Origin: Vreelandella alkaliphila | GTDB lineage: Bacteria; Pseudomonadota; Gammaproteobacteria; Pseudomonadales; Halomonadaceae | Assembly (NCBI RefSeq): GCF_016107625.1 | Contig: NZ_JABASV010000003.1 | Location: 343,457 to 407,456 of the forward strand | Reading direction: 5' to 3' | DNA: 64,000 nucleotides | Shown here: piece by piece, positions 50,817-60,285 of the stretch | How the letters are laid out: each line of letters starts with the position of its first letter | Position numbering within the stretch: position 1 is the stretch's first letter | Made by a program: the position numbers and the translations under genes | Notes under the pieces: model-generated | Seen by the model: only the letters and a program-made list of their open reading frames with translations | What the model was told of the DNA's origin: nothing | Databases searched by the model: none

Positions 50817-52385
50817 TTACTCTTCCAGATTAGCCCCAGACTTCCAGGACCAGTCGCGCCAGCGCAGGTCAAATAGATCTTTGCGGCGGTCTTTCAAGTT
50901 GGTTACTGAGCCTTCGGCACGCACAACAGTAAGGCGAGTCAGGTCTAGGTCCGAGAAGAAGATCATCTCGGTGTTAGGCGTGGTTTCCGCCAGCACTGCA
51001 TCGTGTGGGAAAGCGAAGTCAGACGGTGAAAACACGGCTGATTGGGCATACTGGATATCCAGGTTTTCAATCGAAGGTAGGTTGCCGACGCTGCCACACA
51101 GTACTACGTAGCACTCATTTTCAATGGCTCTTGCTTGGGCGCAGTGGCGTACCCGCAGATAGCCGTTTTTGGTATCTGTCCAGAACGGTACAAACAGTAT
51201 ATCCATATCCTGATCGGCTAGCAGACGGCCAAGCTCCGGGAACTCAACGTCGTAGCAAATCAAAATGCCCACGCGACCTGCGTCGGTGTCAAAGACCTGC
51301 AGGTTATCACCCCCTTCGATCACCCAGTCGCGGCGTTCTTGGGGGGTGATATGCAGCTTCGACTGCTTTTCGATTTCGCCATCCCGGTGGAACAAATAGG
51401 CAATATTGTATAGTCGGTCATCGTCACCGACTTCAATCATTGAGCCACCAACGATGTTGATGTTATACGACACCGCCATCCGCGATAGCTCAGTTTTAAA
51501 GCGCTCGGTGAAACCTGCTAAAAAGCGAATCGCGCCCATTTGATCCTGCTGGGCCGAGCGGTCTTGTAGGCCCATCAGTGGCGCATTGAACAACTCCGGA
51601 AATACCGCAAAGTCACTTTGATAATCTGATAATGCGTCAACAAAGTATTCAATTTGTTGAAGGGCTGCTTCCACTGAAGCGAATTCACGCATTTGCCACT
51701 GCACTGCTCCCACTCGTACCTGAGTCGGGCGGGTATCTAGCACGCTCTCAGCAGGCTCGAACAGGATGTTGTTCCACTCCAACAGAGTGGCATAGCCGCG
51801 AGACTGCTCATCTTCTGGCAGGTACTTACGTAGTAAGCGTTTTACTTGGAAGTCGTTAGCCAATTGAAACGACAAAATCGGATCGTAAATCTCTTTACGA
51901 GAGACTTTTTCGATGTACTCTGCTGGGGTGAGTTCTTGGGCGTGCTGGTGGTACTCGGGAATGCGTCCACCTGCCAGAATGGCACGCAGGTTATGCGAGC
52001 GGCACAACTCTTTGCGGGCTTCATATAAACGCCGACCCAGGCGGTAGCCACGGTAGTCGGGGTGGATCAACACATCCAGCCCGTACATGGCATCGCCATC
52101 TTGGTCGTTAAGGATGGTTTCACGATGGCCGATCAGGTCGTCATATTTATGCGGGTTAGAAAACTCGTCGTAATCGACCTGTACCGTTAGCGCAACGCCC
52201 ACCAGCGTACCATCGTCCTCAATGGCAATTTGGCCATCAGGAAATTCCTGAATGAGCTTGTCAATAGTGTGCTTTGGCCACGCACCGCCGATGTCGTGAT
52301 ATACCGCATCCATCAGCGTTTTGAGCTGGTCGTAGTCATCGCTGGTGAGGTTGCGAAGATTAAGGTGCAGTTCTTCTAGGGACAT
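50817..52385 (-). CDS. Bifunctional GNAT acetyltransferase / carbon-nitrogen hydrolase
   Basis: 522 aa fusion. The N-terminal GNAT domain (about 1-200) has the CoA-binding region DYRGYRLGRRLYEARKELCR in part (GYRLGRRLYEAR). The C-terminal nitrilase domain (about 220-510) has its triad: Glu in AVFPELFNAP, Lys in KLHITPQERRDW and Cys in GILICYDVEFPELG. Both catalytic parts look intact. This pairing is known as a conserved protein of unknown substrate. Unlike the broken nitrilase at the window's left edge, it is intact. The ribosome site is weak. Confidence 0.9.
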   Translation of the reverse strand: MSLEELHLNLRNLTSDDYDQLKTLMDAVYHDIGGAWPKHTIDKLIQEFPDGQIAIEDDGTLVGVALTVQVDYDEFSNPHKYDDLIGHRETILNDQDGDAMYGLDVLIHPDYRGYRLGRRLYEARKELCRSHNLRAILAGGRIPEYHQHAQELTPAEYIEKVSRKEIYDPILSFQLANDFQVKRLLRKYLPEDEQSRGYATLLEWNNILFEPAESVLDTRPTQVRVGAVQWQMREFASVEAALQQIEYFVDALSDYQSDFAVFPELFNAPLMGLQDRSAQQDQMGAIRFLAGFTERFKTELSRMAVSYNINIVGGSMIEVGDDDRLYNIAYLFHRDGEIEKQSKLHITPQERRDWVIEGGDNLQVFDTDAGRVGILICYDVEFPELGRLLADQDMDILFVPFWTDTKNGYLRVRHCAQARAIENECYVVLCGSVGNLPSIENLDIQYAQSAVFSPSDFAFPHDAVLAETTPNTEMIFFSDLDLTRLTVVRAEGSVTNLKDRRKDLFDLRWRDWSWKSGANLEE

Positions 52386-52427
52386 ATTCAGGGGTTCCCG
52401 GCCGTCGAATGAAGTTAGCCTATTGTA

Positions 52428-53345
52428 TCATTGCTGAGCGCTGCTCGTTTTATCCGTCGCGGGAGTGCGCACCAGGGGGCGTGTCAGCGTTTGCGCCATG
52501 ATGACCCCCGCAAGGATGAGTAGCCCACCCATAAAGTGGAACCCTGCGATCTGCTCGCCTAAAAACGCCATGGCAATCAGGGCACTAAATAGCGGCATCA
52601 AATTGATAAATATACTCGACTGGTTCGCGCCGATTTGGCGCACCGCGCGCATCCATAAAAAAGTGGTAATGATGGATGCGGGAATGCCTGCGTAAAGGAT
52701 CAGCCATATATTGTGGCTATCTACCGGTGTCATCGGGCCTATTAAATAGGGCGGCAATAGGAATAAAACCGCAAAGCAGACCTGGGCATAGAGCATTACC
52801 CAAGGAGGTAAGTTCATCGCCCAGCGCTTCAGCATTACACCGTATAGGGCGTAGCAGGTGGCAGCAATCACCATCAATGCGTCGCCGGCGGCTACCTGCA
52901 GTTGCAGCAGAGACAAAGGGTTGCCTCGCCCAAGCAGTACCGTGACGCCAATGAATGCCAGAATGCCCCCGGCAATACCGCCTAAGGTAGGCGGCTCGCG
53001 CAAGATCAGTGCGCTTAATAGTACGGTGAGAAGCGGCACCATAGCAGCCAAAATGCCCATATTAGTAGCAGTCGTTGTTTCCGCCGCCATATAAGCCAAC
53101 CCTTGCCACAGCCCCATGCCAAGTAGCCCCAGCAACGCCAGTTTCGGCCAGTGACGGCGTATTTCATCGCGATGACGTAATGCCGCAGGAAGCACAAACG
53201 GTGTCATTACCGCCAGTGCCAGCAGCCAACGTAGAAAAGCAATACTGCTGGGCGCAATGGCACCCACTGTCAATTGGTTAATCGTCATATTCCCTGACCA
53301 AATCAACACAGTGGCCAGTGGCGGTAAAAAGTAAATCAATGGCAT
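52428..53345 (-). CDS. EamA/DMT-superfamily transporter
   Basis: 305 aa with ten hydrophobic segments in two EamA halves; the second half shows PASIITTFLWMRAVRQIGAN and LMPLFSALIAMAFLGEQ. It is a probable exporter of amino acids or other metabolites (drug/metabolite transporter superfamily). The substrate is unknown. AAGGGA lies upstream of the ATG. No partner gene is adjacent. Confidence 0.87.
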   Translation of the reverse strand: MPLIYFLPPLATVLIWSGNMTINQLTVGAIAPSSIAFLRWLLALAVMTPFVLPAALRHRDEIRRHWPKLALLGLLGMGLWQGLAYMAAETTTATNMGILAAMVPLLTVLLSALILREPPTLGGIAGGILAFIGVTVLLGRGNPLSLLQLQVAAGDALMVIAATCYALYGVMLKRWAMNLPPWVMLYAQVCFAVLFLLPPYLIGPMTPVDSHNIWLILYAGIPASIITTFLWMRAVRQIGANQSSIFINLMPLFSALIAMAFLGEQIAGFHFMGGLLILAGVIMAQTLTRPLVRTPATDKTSSAQQ

Positions 53346-53537
53346 AGCGCGTTCCCTTATCGTTAGCCTGGTAATGTGACGTGCTTTCGCAAGAGGAGCA
53401 AGTGCTTTGCCACAAAGGTTGATGGTTTCGCAAGGCGGCTAAAGGGTGACAGATTAAGGGGTGTAAAGGACTGTACGTGAGGCGGTGTATGTCATACGCT
53501 TGTTTGAATGTGCTTAATAATATAAAGGAGTACCGTG

Positions 53538-55559
53538 ATGAACCATACGCCCGCTTACCCGCATCTGTTTCGACCACTGACCGTTGGCCATTTAACGCTA
53601 CCTAATCGCGTATTGATGGGGTCAATGCACACCAATTTAGAAGAAGCTCCCAACGGTTTTGAGCGCCTAGCAGCCTTTTATGCTGAGCGAGCTCGTGCGG
53701 GTGTCAGCCTGATTGTGACGGGCGGCATTGCTCCTAATGCTGAAGGCGCTGTGTTCCAAGGGGCAAATGCCCTTACCGACGAGTCTCAGCTCGCTGAGCA
53801 TAAGAGCGTTGTTGATGCCGTTCATGACGCAGGCGGGCATTTGTGTATGCAGATTCTCCATGCCGGGCGCTATGCCTACTCGCCAGAGCTGGTGGCACCT
53901 TCTGCGCTGCAGGCACCGATCAACCCGTTTATGCCTCGGGCACTTTCAAGCGACGACGTTGAGCAGCAGATAGACGACTATGTGCGCTGTGCGCAGCTTG
54001 CCCAGCAGGCGGGCTATGACGGTATTGAGGTAATGGGCTCTGAAGGTTACTTGATCAACCAGTTTATTTGTCGTCGCACCAATCAGCGTGATGATGCGTG
54101 GGGCGGTGATTTTGAGCGACGTATTCGCTTCCCGATCGAAATTGTGAAACGCATTCGCGCGGCAGTGGGCGAGCGTTTTTTGATGATCTTTCGCCTATCG
54201 ATGATTGATCTGGTGGAAGAAGGCAGCACGTGGGAAGAAGTGGTGCAACTTGGCCAAGCCATTGAAGCTGCTGGCGCGAATGTAATTAACACAGGTATTG
54301 GCTGGCACGAAGCTCGGGTGCCAACCATTGTGACTAGCGTGCCTCGTGCAGCGTTTACCGAAGTCACAAAACGCATTAGATCAGCACTATCCATCCCGCT
54401 GATTACCACCAACCGCATCAATATGCCCGAGGTGGCGGAGCGTGTGTTGGCTGATGGGCATGCGGATATGGTGTCGATGGCACGCCCGTTTTTGGCTGAC
54501 CCTGAATGGGTGCGTAAAGCCGAGGCGGGTCTTTCAGACGAAATTAATACCTGTATTGCCTGTAACCAAGCCTGCTTAGACCACACCTTTATGGGCAAGC
54601 TCACATCGTGTTTGGTTAACCCCAGAGCGTGCCATGAAACCGAGCTGACCCTCGAACCCACGCAAACACCCAAGCGGGTAGCGGTTGTCGGCGGCGGTCC
54701 CGCGGGGCTTGCCACCGCCGTGGCCGCTGCTAGCCGGGGGCATCATGTGGTGTTGTTTGAGCGACGTAGCGAGTTGGGTGGACAGTTTAATTACGCCCGT
54801 AAAATTCCCGGTAAAGAGGAGTTCAACGAAACGTTGCGCTACTTCCGGGTGATGTTAGAAAAACACGCGGTAGATGTTCGCCTAAATACGGCGGCTACCC
54901 TCGATACACTGGCTGAATTTGACGAGGTGGTGATTGCCACCGGCGTTACCCCCCGTGAGCTTGCGCTACCGGGGGCCGATCATGCCAGTGTGCTTAGCTA
55001 CGCTGAAGCTATTGAGCACCCTGAACGTGTGGGCCAGCGTGTAGCGGTGATTGGCGCTGGTGGTATTGGCTTTGATGTATCAGAGCTGCTCGCTGACCAG
55101 GGACATCCTGAAATGGATGTGGCAGCCTGGTGTGATGAGTGGGGCGTTGACCTTGCCGTGGGCGATCGTGGCGGTCTAAAGCCGCCAATGCCGCCAGTCT
55201 CTCCCCGTGACATTGTTATGCTTCAGCGCAAAAGCTCTAAGCCAGGTAAGAACCTGGGCAAAACCTCGGGCTGGGTACATCGTGCATCACTAAAACAGCG
55301 GGGAGTTAAAACCCTGACTGGCTGCGAGTATTTGAAAATCGATGATGCCGGTCTTCACATTCGCCGCGATGGCGAGGAGCAGGTGCTGGCGGTGGACACT
55401 GTCGTGGTATGCGCTGGGCAGGAGTCGGTTCGCGAGCTTATCGCGCCCTTAAGCCAGGCGGGAGCATGCTTTCATGTGATTGGCGGTGCCGATGAAGCTG
55501 CGGAGCTAGACGCTAAACGAGCCATCGATCAAGGCACGCGTCTTGCCGCTTCCCTGTAG
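53538..55559 (+). CDS. fadH: NADPH-dependent 2,4-dienoyl-CoA reductase
   Basis: 673 aa flavo-iron-sulfur enzyme reducing 2,4-dienoyl-CoA in unsaturated fatty acid beta-oxidation. The N-terminal OYE-like barrel (1-350) has LPNRVLMGSMHTNLE and GYDGIEVMGSEGYLINQF. A [4Fe-4S] cysteine cluster follows: CIACNQACLDH, CLVNPRACHE. The FAD domain has VAVVGGGPAGLATAVAA and the NADPH domain VAVIGAGGIGFDVSELL. Length matches E. coli FadH (672 aa). AAAGGAG lies upstream; the ATG at 53538 is preferred over GTG 53535. Confidence 0.95.
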   Translation: MNHTPAYPHLFRPLTVGHLTLPNRVLMGSMHTNLEEAPNGFERLAAFYAERARAGVSLIVTGGIAPNAEGAVFQGANALTDESQLAEHKSVVDAVHDAGGHLCMQILHAGRYAYSPELVAPSALQAPINPFMPRALSSDDVEQQIDDYVRCAQLAQQAGYDGIEVMGSEGYLINQFICRRTNQRDDAWGGDFERRIRFPIEIVKRIRAAVGERFLMIFRLSMIDLVEEGSTWEEVVQLGQAIEAAGANVINTGIGWHEARVPTIVTSVPRAAFTEVTKRIRSALSIPLITTNRINMPEVAERVLADGHADMVSMARPFLADPEWVRKAEAGLSDEINTCIACNQACLDHTFMGKLTSCLVNPRACHETELTLEPTQTPKRVAVVGGGPAGLATAVAAASRGHHVVLFERRSELGGQFNYARKIPGKEEFNETLRYFRVMLEKHAVDVRLNTAATLDTLAEFDEVVIATGVTPRELALPGADHASVLSYAEAIEHPERVGQRVAVIGAGGIGFDVSELLADQGHPEMDVAAWCDEWGVDLAVGDRGGLKPPMPPVSPRDIVMLQRKSSKPGKNLGKTSGWVHRASLKQRGVKTLTGCEYLKIDDAGLHIRRDGEEQVLAVDTVVVCAGQESVRELIAPLSQAGACFHVIGGADEAAELDAKRAIDQGTRLAASL

Positions 55560-55710
55560 CGATAGGGCCAAGCGAGTCAGGCGGGTGACGTAAGCGCTGC
55601 AATGGCGATAGACTGGTCGATCAAGGTGGCTGTTAACCACAGTTAACAAATTAAGGCGCGAGTGGCACCCAGCTCGCGCCGTAAGATCGTCAGATAAAAG
55701 GACTATCGTC

Positions 55711-56754
55711 ATGACCTCGGAGTGTACCCCACGATTTTTAGCCAGTGACAACACCTCAGGTATCTGCCCAGAGGCTATGGAATACCTGCTTGAAGCCAAT
55801 CAAGCTGATGATTTGGCCTACGGCAATGACCGTTGGACTGCCCGTGCCGCAGATCGTTTTCGTGAAATGTTTGACTACGATTGCGATGTTTTTTTTGTGT
55901 TTAACGGTACTGCAGCAAACTCACTGGCACTTTCTGCAATGGGGCGCAGCTACCACAGCGTTATTTGTCATGAATTGGCTCATATTGAAACCGATGAGTG
56001 TGGTGGCCCTGAGTTCTTTTCTAACGGCGCGAAGCTGCTGACCTCGCCAGGGGCTAACGGTAAGCTAACGCCACAGGGCATTGAAGCGCTGGTCACTAAG
56101 CGTAGTGATATTCACTATCCCAAGCCTAAAGTAGTGTCGCTTACCCAAGCGACAGAAGTTGGCACGGTCTACTCTCGGGAAGAGTTACTGGCAATACGTG
56201 CCATGGCAGACAAGCACGATTTACGCTTACATATGGACGGCGCGCGGTTCGCCAATGCATGCGCTGGTCTTAATGCAAGCCCCGCTGAGCTAACGTGGCA
56301 GGTAGGCGTCGATGCGTTGTGCTTTTCAGGAACCAAGAACGGGCTAGCGTTTGGTGAGGCGATTCTTTTTTTCAACCGTGATTTGGCTGAGGACTTTTCC
56401 TACCGTTGCAAACAGGCAGGTCAACTGGCTTCGAAAATGCGCTACGTTTCTGCCCCATGGCTAGGGTTGTTGGAAAGCGGCGCGTGGTTAACCAACGCTG
56501 AGCATGCCAATGCCATGGCACGGTATTTATCCGATGGGCTGCAAGCACTCCCTGGCGTTTCACTAATGTTTCCGACTCAGGCGAATAGTGTTTTCGTTGA
56601 GTTTCCTCCTCATGCTATCGAGGCGTTGAAAGCCAAAGGCTGGACCTTCTATACCTTTATTGGAGCGGGTGGTGCGCGTTTTGTATGCGCTTGGAACACT
56701 ACCGTTGAATTGCTGGATCAACTGTTGGCAGATGTAAAAGAAGTGCTGGGATAA
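55711..56754 (+). CDS. ltaE: Low-specificity L-threonine aldolase
   Basis: 347 aa PLP enzyme splitting L-threonine or L-allo-threonine to glycine and acetaldehyde. The PLP lysine is K209 in SGTKNGLAFGEA; the active-site aspartate/arginine stretch is HMDGARFANA; the N-terminal substrate-binding stretch is ASDNTSGICPEA. Some beta-eliminating lyases share the fold, but this pattern fits the aldolase. AAAAGGA precedes the ATG. A terminator hairpin follows. Confidence 0.92.
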   Translation: MTSECTPRFLASDNTSGICPEAMEYLLEANQADDLAYGNDRWTARAADRFREMFDYDCDVFFVFNGTAANSLALSAMGRSYHSVICHELAHIETDECGGPEFFSNGAKLLTSPGANGKLTPQGIEALVTKRSDIHYPKPKVVSLTQATEVGTVYSREELLAIRAMADKHDLRLHMDGARFANACAGLNASPAELTWQVGVDALCFSGTKNGLAFGEAILFFNRDLAEDFSYRCKQAGQLASKMRYVSAPWLGLLESGAWLTNAEHANAMARYLSDGLQALPGVSLMFPTQANSVFVEFPPHAIEALKAKGWTFYTFIGAGGARFVCAWNTTVELLDQLLADVKEVLG

Positions 56755-56794
56755 TACTGCCTAAACGGTGCCTTCTCGACGCGTTGTTACCCGC

Positions 56795-56823
56795 CATAGC
56801 GCCGCCTTTCAGGCGGCGCTATG
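56795..56823 (+). terminator. Terminator after ltaE
   Basis: Perfect 12-bp stem CATAGCGCCGCC/GGCGGCGCTATG with a TTTCA loop. No long U tract follows, so efficiency is uncertain. Confidence 0.65.
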
Positions 56824-56856
56824 CGTTCTGAACACTGTTTTTAGGGCCATCGCACA

Positions 56857-56913
56857 TTCAACGCAACTTAATCTCTCCTACCGTGCTCAAATTATTAAAC
56901 ATTGTGCGTTGAA
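56857..56913. promoter_or_regulatory. Widely spaced dyad upstream of yeaG
   Basis: TTCAACGCA (56857-56865) and its exact complement TGCGTTGAA (56905-56913) are 39 bp apart, about 120 bp before the yeaG start. It may be a regulator-binding pair or a coincidence. No sigma54 -24/-12 pair could be found in this gap. Confidence 0.35.
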
Positions 56914-57033
56914 GGTTTAGTCATCACTTTTTGCTAATGCTGACTACGCTGATAGAGCAACACCTCGTATTGCGCACCGCTTGATGTTTGGGCTTGGCGG
57001 TAGCTGCTGGGGGATGGGCCACAGGAGAGTTCC

Positions 57034-58956
57034 ATGAGCATCTTTGATCACGTTCAAGACCGATTTGCCCGCGTTCAGCAAGAAGACATGAGCCTAGAGG
57101 AGTATTTGGCGCTTTGTCGCCGTGATCCAAAGGTTTATGCCAGCGCCTCGGAGCGTATGCTGGAAGCCATTGGCGAGCCTGAAGTGATCGACACGGCGAA
57201 AGACCCGCGTCTATCACGCATTTTCTCGAACAAGGTGATTCGCCGCTATCCTGCTTTTGCTGAATTCCATGGCATGGAAGAAGCTATCGAGCAAATTGTG
57301 TCGTACTTCCGTCATGCCGCGCAGGGATTAGAGGAGCGTAAGCAAATCCTCTATTTACTAGGGCCAGTAGGTGGCGGTAAATCGTCGCTGGCTGAGCGCT
57401 TGAAGCTGTTGATGGAACGTATCCCGTTCTATGCCATTAAAGATTCACCCGTGTATGAGTCACCGCTAGGACTTTTTTCGCCGGAAGAAGATGGTGAGCT
57501 TCTGGAGCAAGAGTACGGTATTCCCCAGCGCTATCTGCGCAGTGTTATGTCGCCATGGGCGGCGAAGCGCTTAAAAGAAGCGGGCGGCGATATTTCTCAG
57601 TTCCGGGTGGTGCGCCTTTATCCCTCGCGGTTAAATCAAATTGCCATCTCCAAAACTGAGCCTGGCGATGAAAATAACCAGGATATCTCGTCGTTAGTAG
57701 GTAAAGTCGATATTCGTCAGTTGGAGCTTTACTCGCAAGATGACCCCGATGCCTACAGCTTCTCTGGCGGGCTTTGCCGCGCTAACCAAGGGTTGATGGA
57801 GTTCGTTGAGATGTTTAAAGCGCCGATTAAGGTGCTGCATCCATTACTTACCGCCACCCAAGAAGGTAACTACAACCCTACCGAAGGCATGGGGGCAATT
57901 CCCTTTGACGGTGTGATTTTAGCCCACTCAAACGAATCGGAATGGCAGGCGTTTCGTAATAACCGCAACAACGAGGCATTTTTGGATCGTGTCTATATCG
58001 TCAAAGTGCCTTACTGCCTGCGGGTCTCCGAAGAGATAAAAATTTACCAAAAGCTGCTTGAAGACTCCTCACTTAATGCAGCCCCTTGCGCGCCTGATAC
58101 GTTGCGCATGCTGGCGCAGTTCTCGGTGCTTTCACGGCTAAAAGTGCCAGAAAACTCCAGCATCTACTCCAAGATGCGCGTTTATGACGGCGAAAACCTG
58201 AAAGACACCGATCCTCGAGCAAAGTCGATCCAGGAGTATCGTGATGCGGCGGGGGTGGATGAGGGCATGCAGGGGTTGTCTACCCGTTTCGCCTTCAAGA
58301 TACTTTCTAAAGTGTTTAACTTCGATGGCACTGAAGTCGCCGCGAACCCTGTGCATTTGCTGTATGTGCTAGAGCAAGCATTAGAGCGCGAGCAACTGCC
58401 TTCAGAAGTATTTGAGCGCTATATCGGCTTTATCAAAGAGTTTCTGGCACCGCGCTATGTCGATTTCATTGGTAAGGAAATCCAAACAGCGTACCTGGAG
58501 TCTTACAGCGAGTATGGGCAGAACATCTTTGATCGCTACGTAACCTACGCGGATTTTTGGATTCAAGATCAGGAGTATCGCGACCCCGAAACGGGCGAAT
58601 TGTTGAACCGTCAGTCACTGAATGACGAGCTCGAAAAAATTGAGAAACCAGCAGGCATCTCTAACCCGAAAGACTTCCGTCACGAAGTGGTTAATTTCGT
58701 ATTGCGGGCGCGTGCACAAAACAATGGCATGAACCCCAGCTGGCAGTCTTATGAAAAGCTCAAAGGCGTTATCGAGCATAAGATGTTTGCGAATACTGAA
58801 GAGCTATTACCGGTTATTTCGTTTAATGCGAAGGCGTCGAAGTCGGATCAGAAGAAGCACGAGGACTTTGTGGCGCGCATGGTGGATCGTGGCTATACCG
58901 AGAAACAGGTTCGGCTGCTTTCCGAGTGGTACCTACGCGTGCGCAAGTCCCAGTAG
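57034..58956 (+). CDS. yeaG: PrkA-family serine protein kinase (YeaG)
   Basis: 640 aa. The N-terminal AAA-like PrkA domain has Walker A GPVGGGKSSL (110-119) and a long ATPase region (for example NQGLMEFVEMFKAPIKVLHP). The C-terminal kinase-like domain includes FEKYIGF-type YVDFIGKEIQTAYLESY. In enterobacteria YeaG acts with YeaH in nitrogen-starvation and stationary-phase stress. GGAGAG precedes the ATG. It is the first gene of yeaG-yeaH-ycgB with short gaps of 19 and 20 nt. Confidence 0.95.
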   Translation: MSIFDHVQDRFARVQQEDMSLEEYLALCRRDPKVYASASERMLEAIGEPEVIDTAKDPRLSRIFSNKVIRRYPAFAEFHGMEEAIEQIVSYFRHAAQGLEERKQILYLLGPVGGGKSSLAERLKLLMERIPFYAIKDSPVYESPLGLFSPEEDGELLEQEYGIPQRYLRSVMSPWAAKRLKEAGGDISQFRVVRLYPSRLNQIAISKTEPGDENNQDISSLVGKVDIRQLELYSQDDPDAYSFSGGLCRANQGLMEFVEMFKAPIKVLHPLLTATQEGNYNPTEGMGAIPFDGVILAHSNESEWQAFRNNRNNEAFLDRVYIVKVPYCLRVSEEIKIYQKLLEDSSLNAAPCAPDTLRMLAQFSVLSRLKVPENSSIYSKMRVYDGENLKDTDPRAKSIQEYRDAAGVDEGMQGLSTRFAFKILSKVFNFDGTEVAANPVHLLYVLEQALEREQLPSEVFERYIGFIKEFLAPRYVDFIGKEIQTAYLESYSEYGQNIFDRYVTYADFWIQDQEYRDPETGELLNRQSLNDELEKIEKPAGISNPKDFRHEVVNFVLRARAQNNGMNPSWQSYEKLKGVIEHKMFANTEELLPVISFNAKASKSDQKKHEDFVARMVDRGYTEKQVRLLSEWYLRVRKSQ

Positions 58957-58975
58957 CGGATAATCGGGAGGTCGT

Positions 58976-60265
58976 ATGACCTACTTTATTGATCGAAGGC
59001 CTAACGCTAAGCATAAAAGCGCGGTCAATCGGCAGCGCTTTTTGGAACGTTATCGCAAACATATCAAGCGTTCGGTGGAGGAGGCGGTTAACCGCCGCTC
59101 CATTACCGATATGGAGCGAGGGGAAAAGGTATCCATTCCTACCAAGGATATCTCTGAACCGGTGTTTCAACATGGCCCGGGCGGTGCGCGCAATATCGTA
59201 TCGCCCGGCAACAAGGAGTTTTTAGAAGGAGATAAAATTCGCCGCCCTGGTGGCCAGGGCGGCGGAGATGGCGCGGGCGAAGGTGGTGCTTCCAATCAAG
59301 GCGAGGGTGACGACGAGTTTGCTTTTACCCTGAGCCGAGAGGAGTTTTTGGAGTTTGTATTTGATGGTCTTGAGTTGCCTAATTTGCAGCGTAAGCCATT
59401 GAAGTCACTCGAAGAGATAAAAATGGTGCGTGCGGGACTCGCGCGTGACGGGGTGCCGTCGCGAATTAGCATCACCCGATCAATGCGGGAAGCTTACGCA
59501 CGTCGCATTGCCATGCGTGCCCCCATTAAGCGAGCGTTGAAAGAGGCTCAAGAGGCGCTCGCTGCAGAAGAACGCAAGGATCCGGTGCTGCGCAATCCGG
59601 CGAGAATAGTTGAGCTAAAGGCAGAAATAGAGCGCTTGGAAAAGCGCATTGAGGCGGTGCCATTTATTGACACCTATGATCTGCGTTACCACCAGTTGGC
59701 AGCGCAGCCTCAGCCTTCCAGTCAGGCGGTGATGTTCTGTGTCATGGACGTTTCTGGTTCCATGACCCAAAACCATAAGGACATTGCTAAGCGGTTTTTC
59801 CTATTACTTTATCTATTTTTGGAAAAGCATTACGAGAAAGTAGAGCTGGTATTTGTGCGCCACCACACGGCTGCGCGGGAGGTAAACGAGGAGGAGTTTT
59901 TCTATTCCCGTGAAACTGGTGGCACCATCGTTTCCAGCGCGCTCACCCTGGTAAATAAAATCATCGAAAAACGCTATCCCGCTGGGCAGTGGAATCTGTA
60001 TATCGCTCAGGCATCGGACGGCGATAACTGGGATGATGATTCGAATATTTGCCGGGACTTACTGGTTAAACAGCTCATGCCGCAGTTGCAGTACTACGCT
60101 TATGTGGAAATTACCCCCCATGAGCATCAGTCGCTGTGGCATGAATACGAAACGGTCGCCGCGCAATTTCCCGAACGGTTTGCGATGCGCCAAATTGTCG
60201 ATGCTGGGGATATCTACCCTGTCTTCCGTGAGCTGTTTAAACGTCGGTTGAGTCAAGAGCAGTAA
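58976..60265 (+). CDS. yeaH: YeaH/YhbH family protein (VWA-like)
   Basis: 429 aa DUF444 protein. The N-terminus is very basic and conserved ([19 protein letters not shown]). A Gly-rich linker lies near residues 95-115. The C-terminal VWA-like domain has [16 protein letters not shown] (MIDAS-like DxSxS) and GGTIVSSAL. It is the partner of the YeaG kinase. GGGAGG lies upstream of the ATG. Confidence 0.95.
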   Translation: MTYFIDRRPNAKHKSAVNRQRFLERYRKHIKRSVEEAVNRRSITDMERGEKVSIPTKDISEPVFQHGPGGARNIVSPGNKEFLEGDKIRRPGGQGGGDGAGEGGASNQGEGDDEFAFTLSREEFLEFVFDGLELPNLQRKPLKSLEEIKMVRAGLARDGVPSRISITRSMREAYARRIAMRAPIKRALKEAQEALAAEERKDPVLRNPARIVELKAEIERLEKRIEAVPFIDTYDLRYHQLAAQPQPSSQAVMFCVMDVSGSMTQNHKDIAKRFFLLLYLFLEKHYEKVELVFVRHHTAAREVNEEEFFYSRETGGTIVSSALTLVNKIIEKRYPAGQWNLYIAQASDGDNWDDDSNICRDLLVKQLMPQLQYYAYVEITPHEHQSLWHEYETVAAQFPERFAMRQIVDAGDIYPVFRELFKRRLSQEQ

Positions 60266-60285
60266 CGCGAACCGAGGAGTACGCC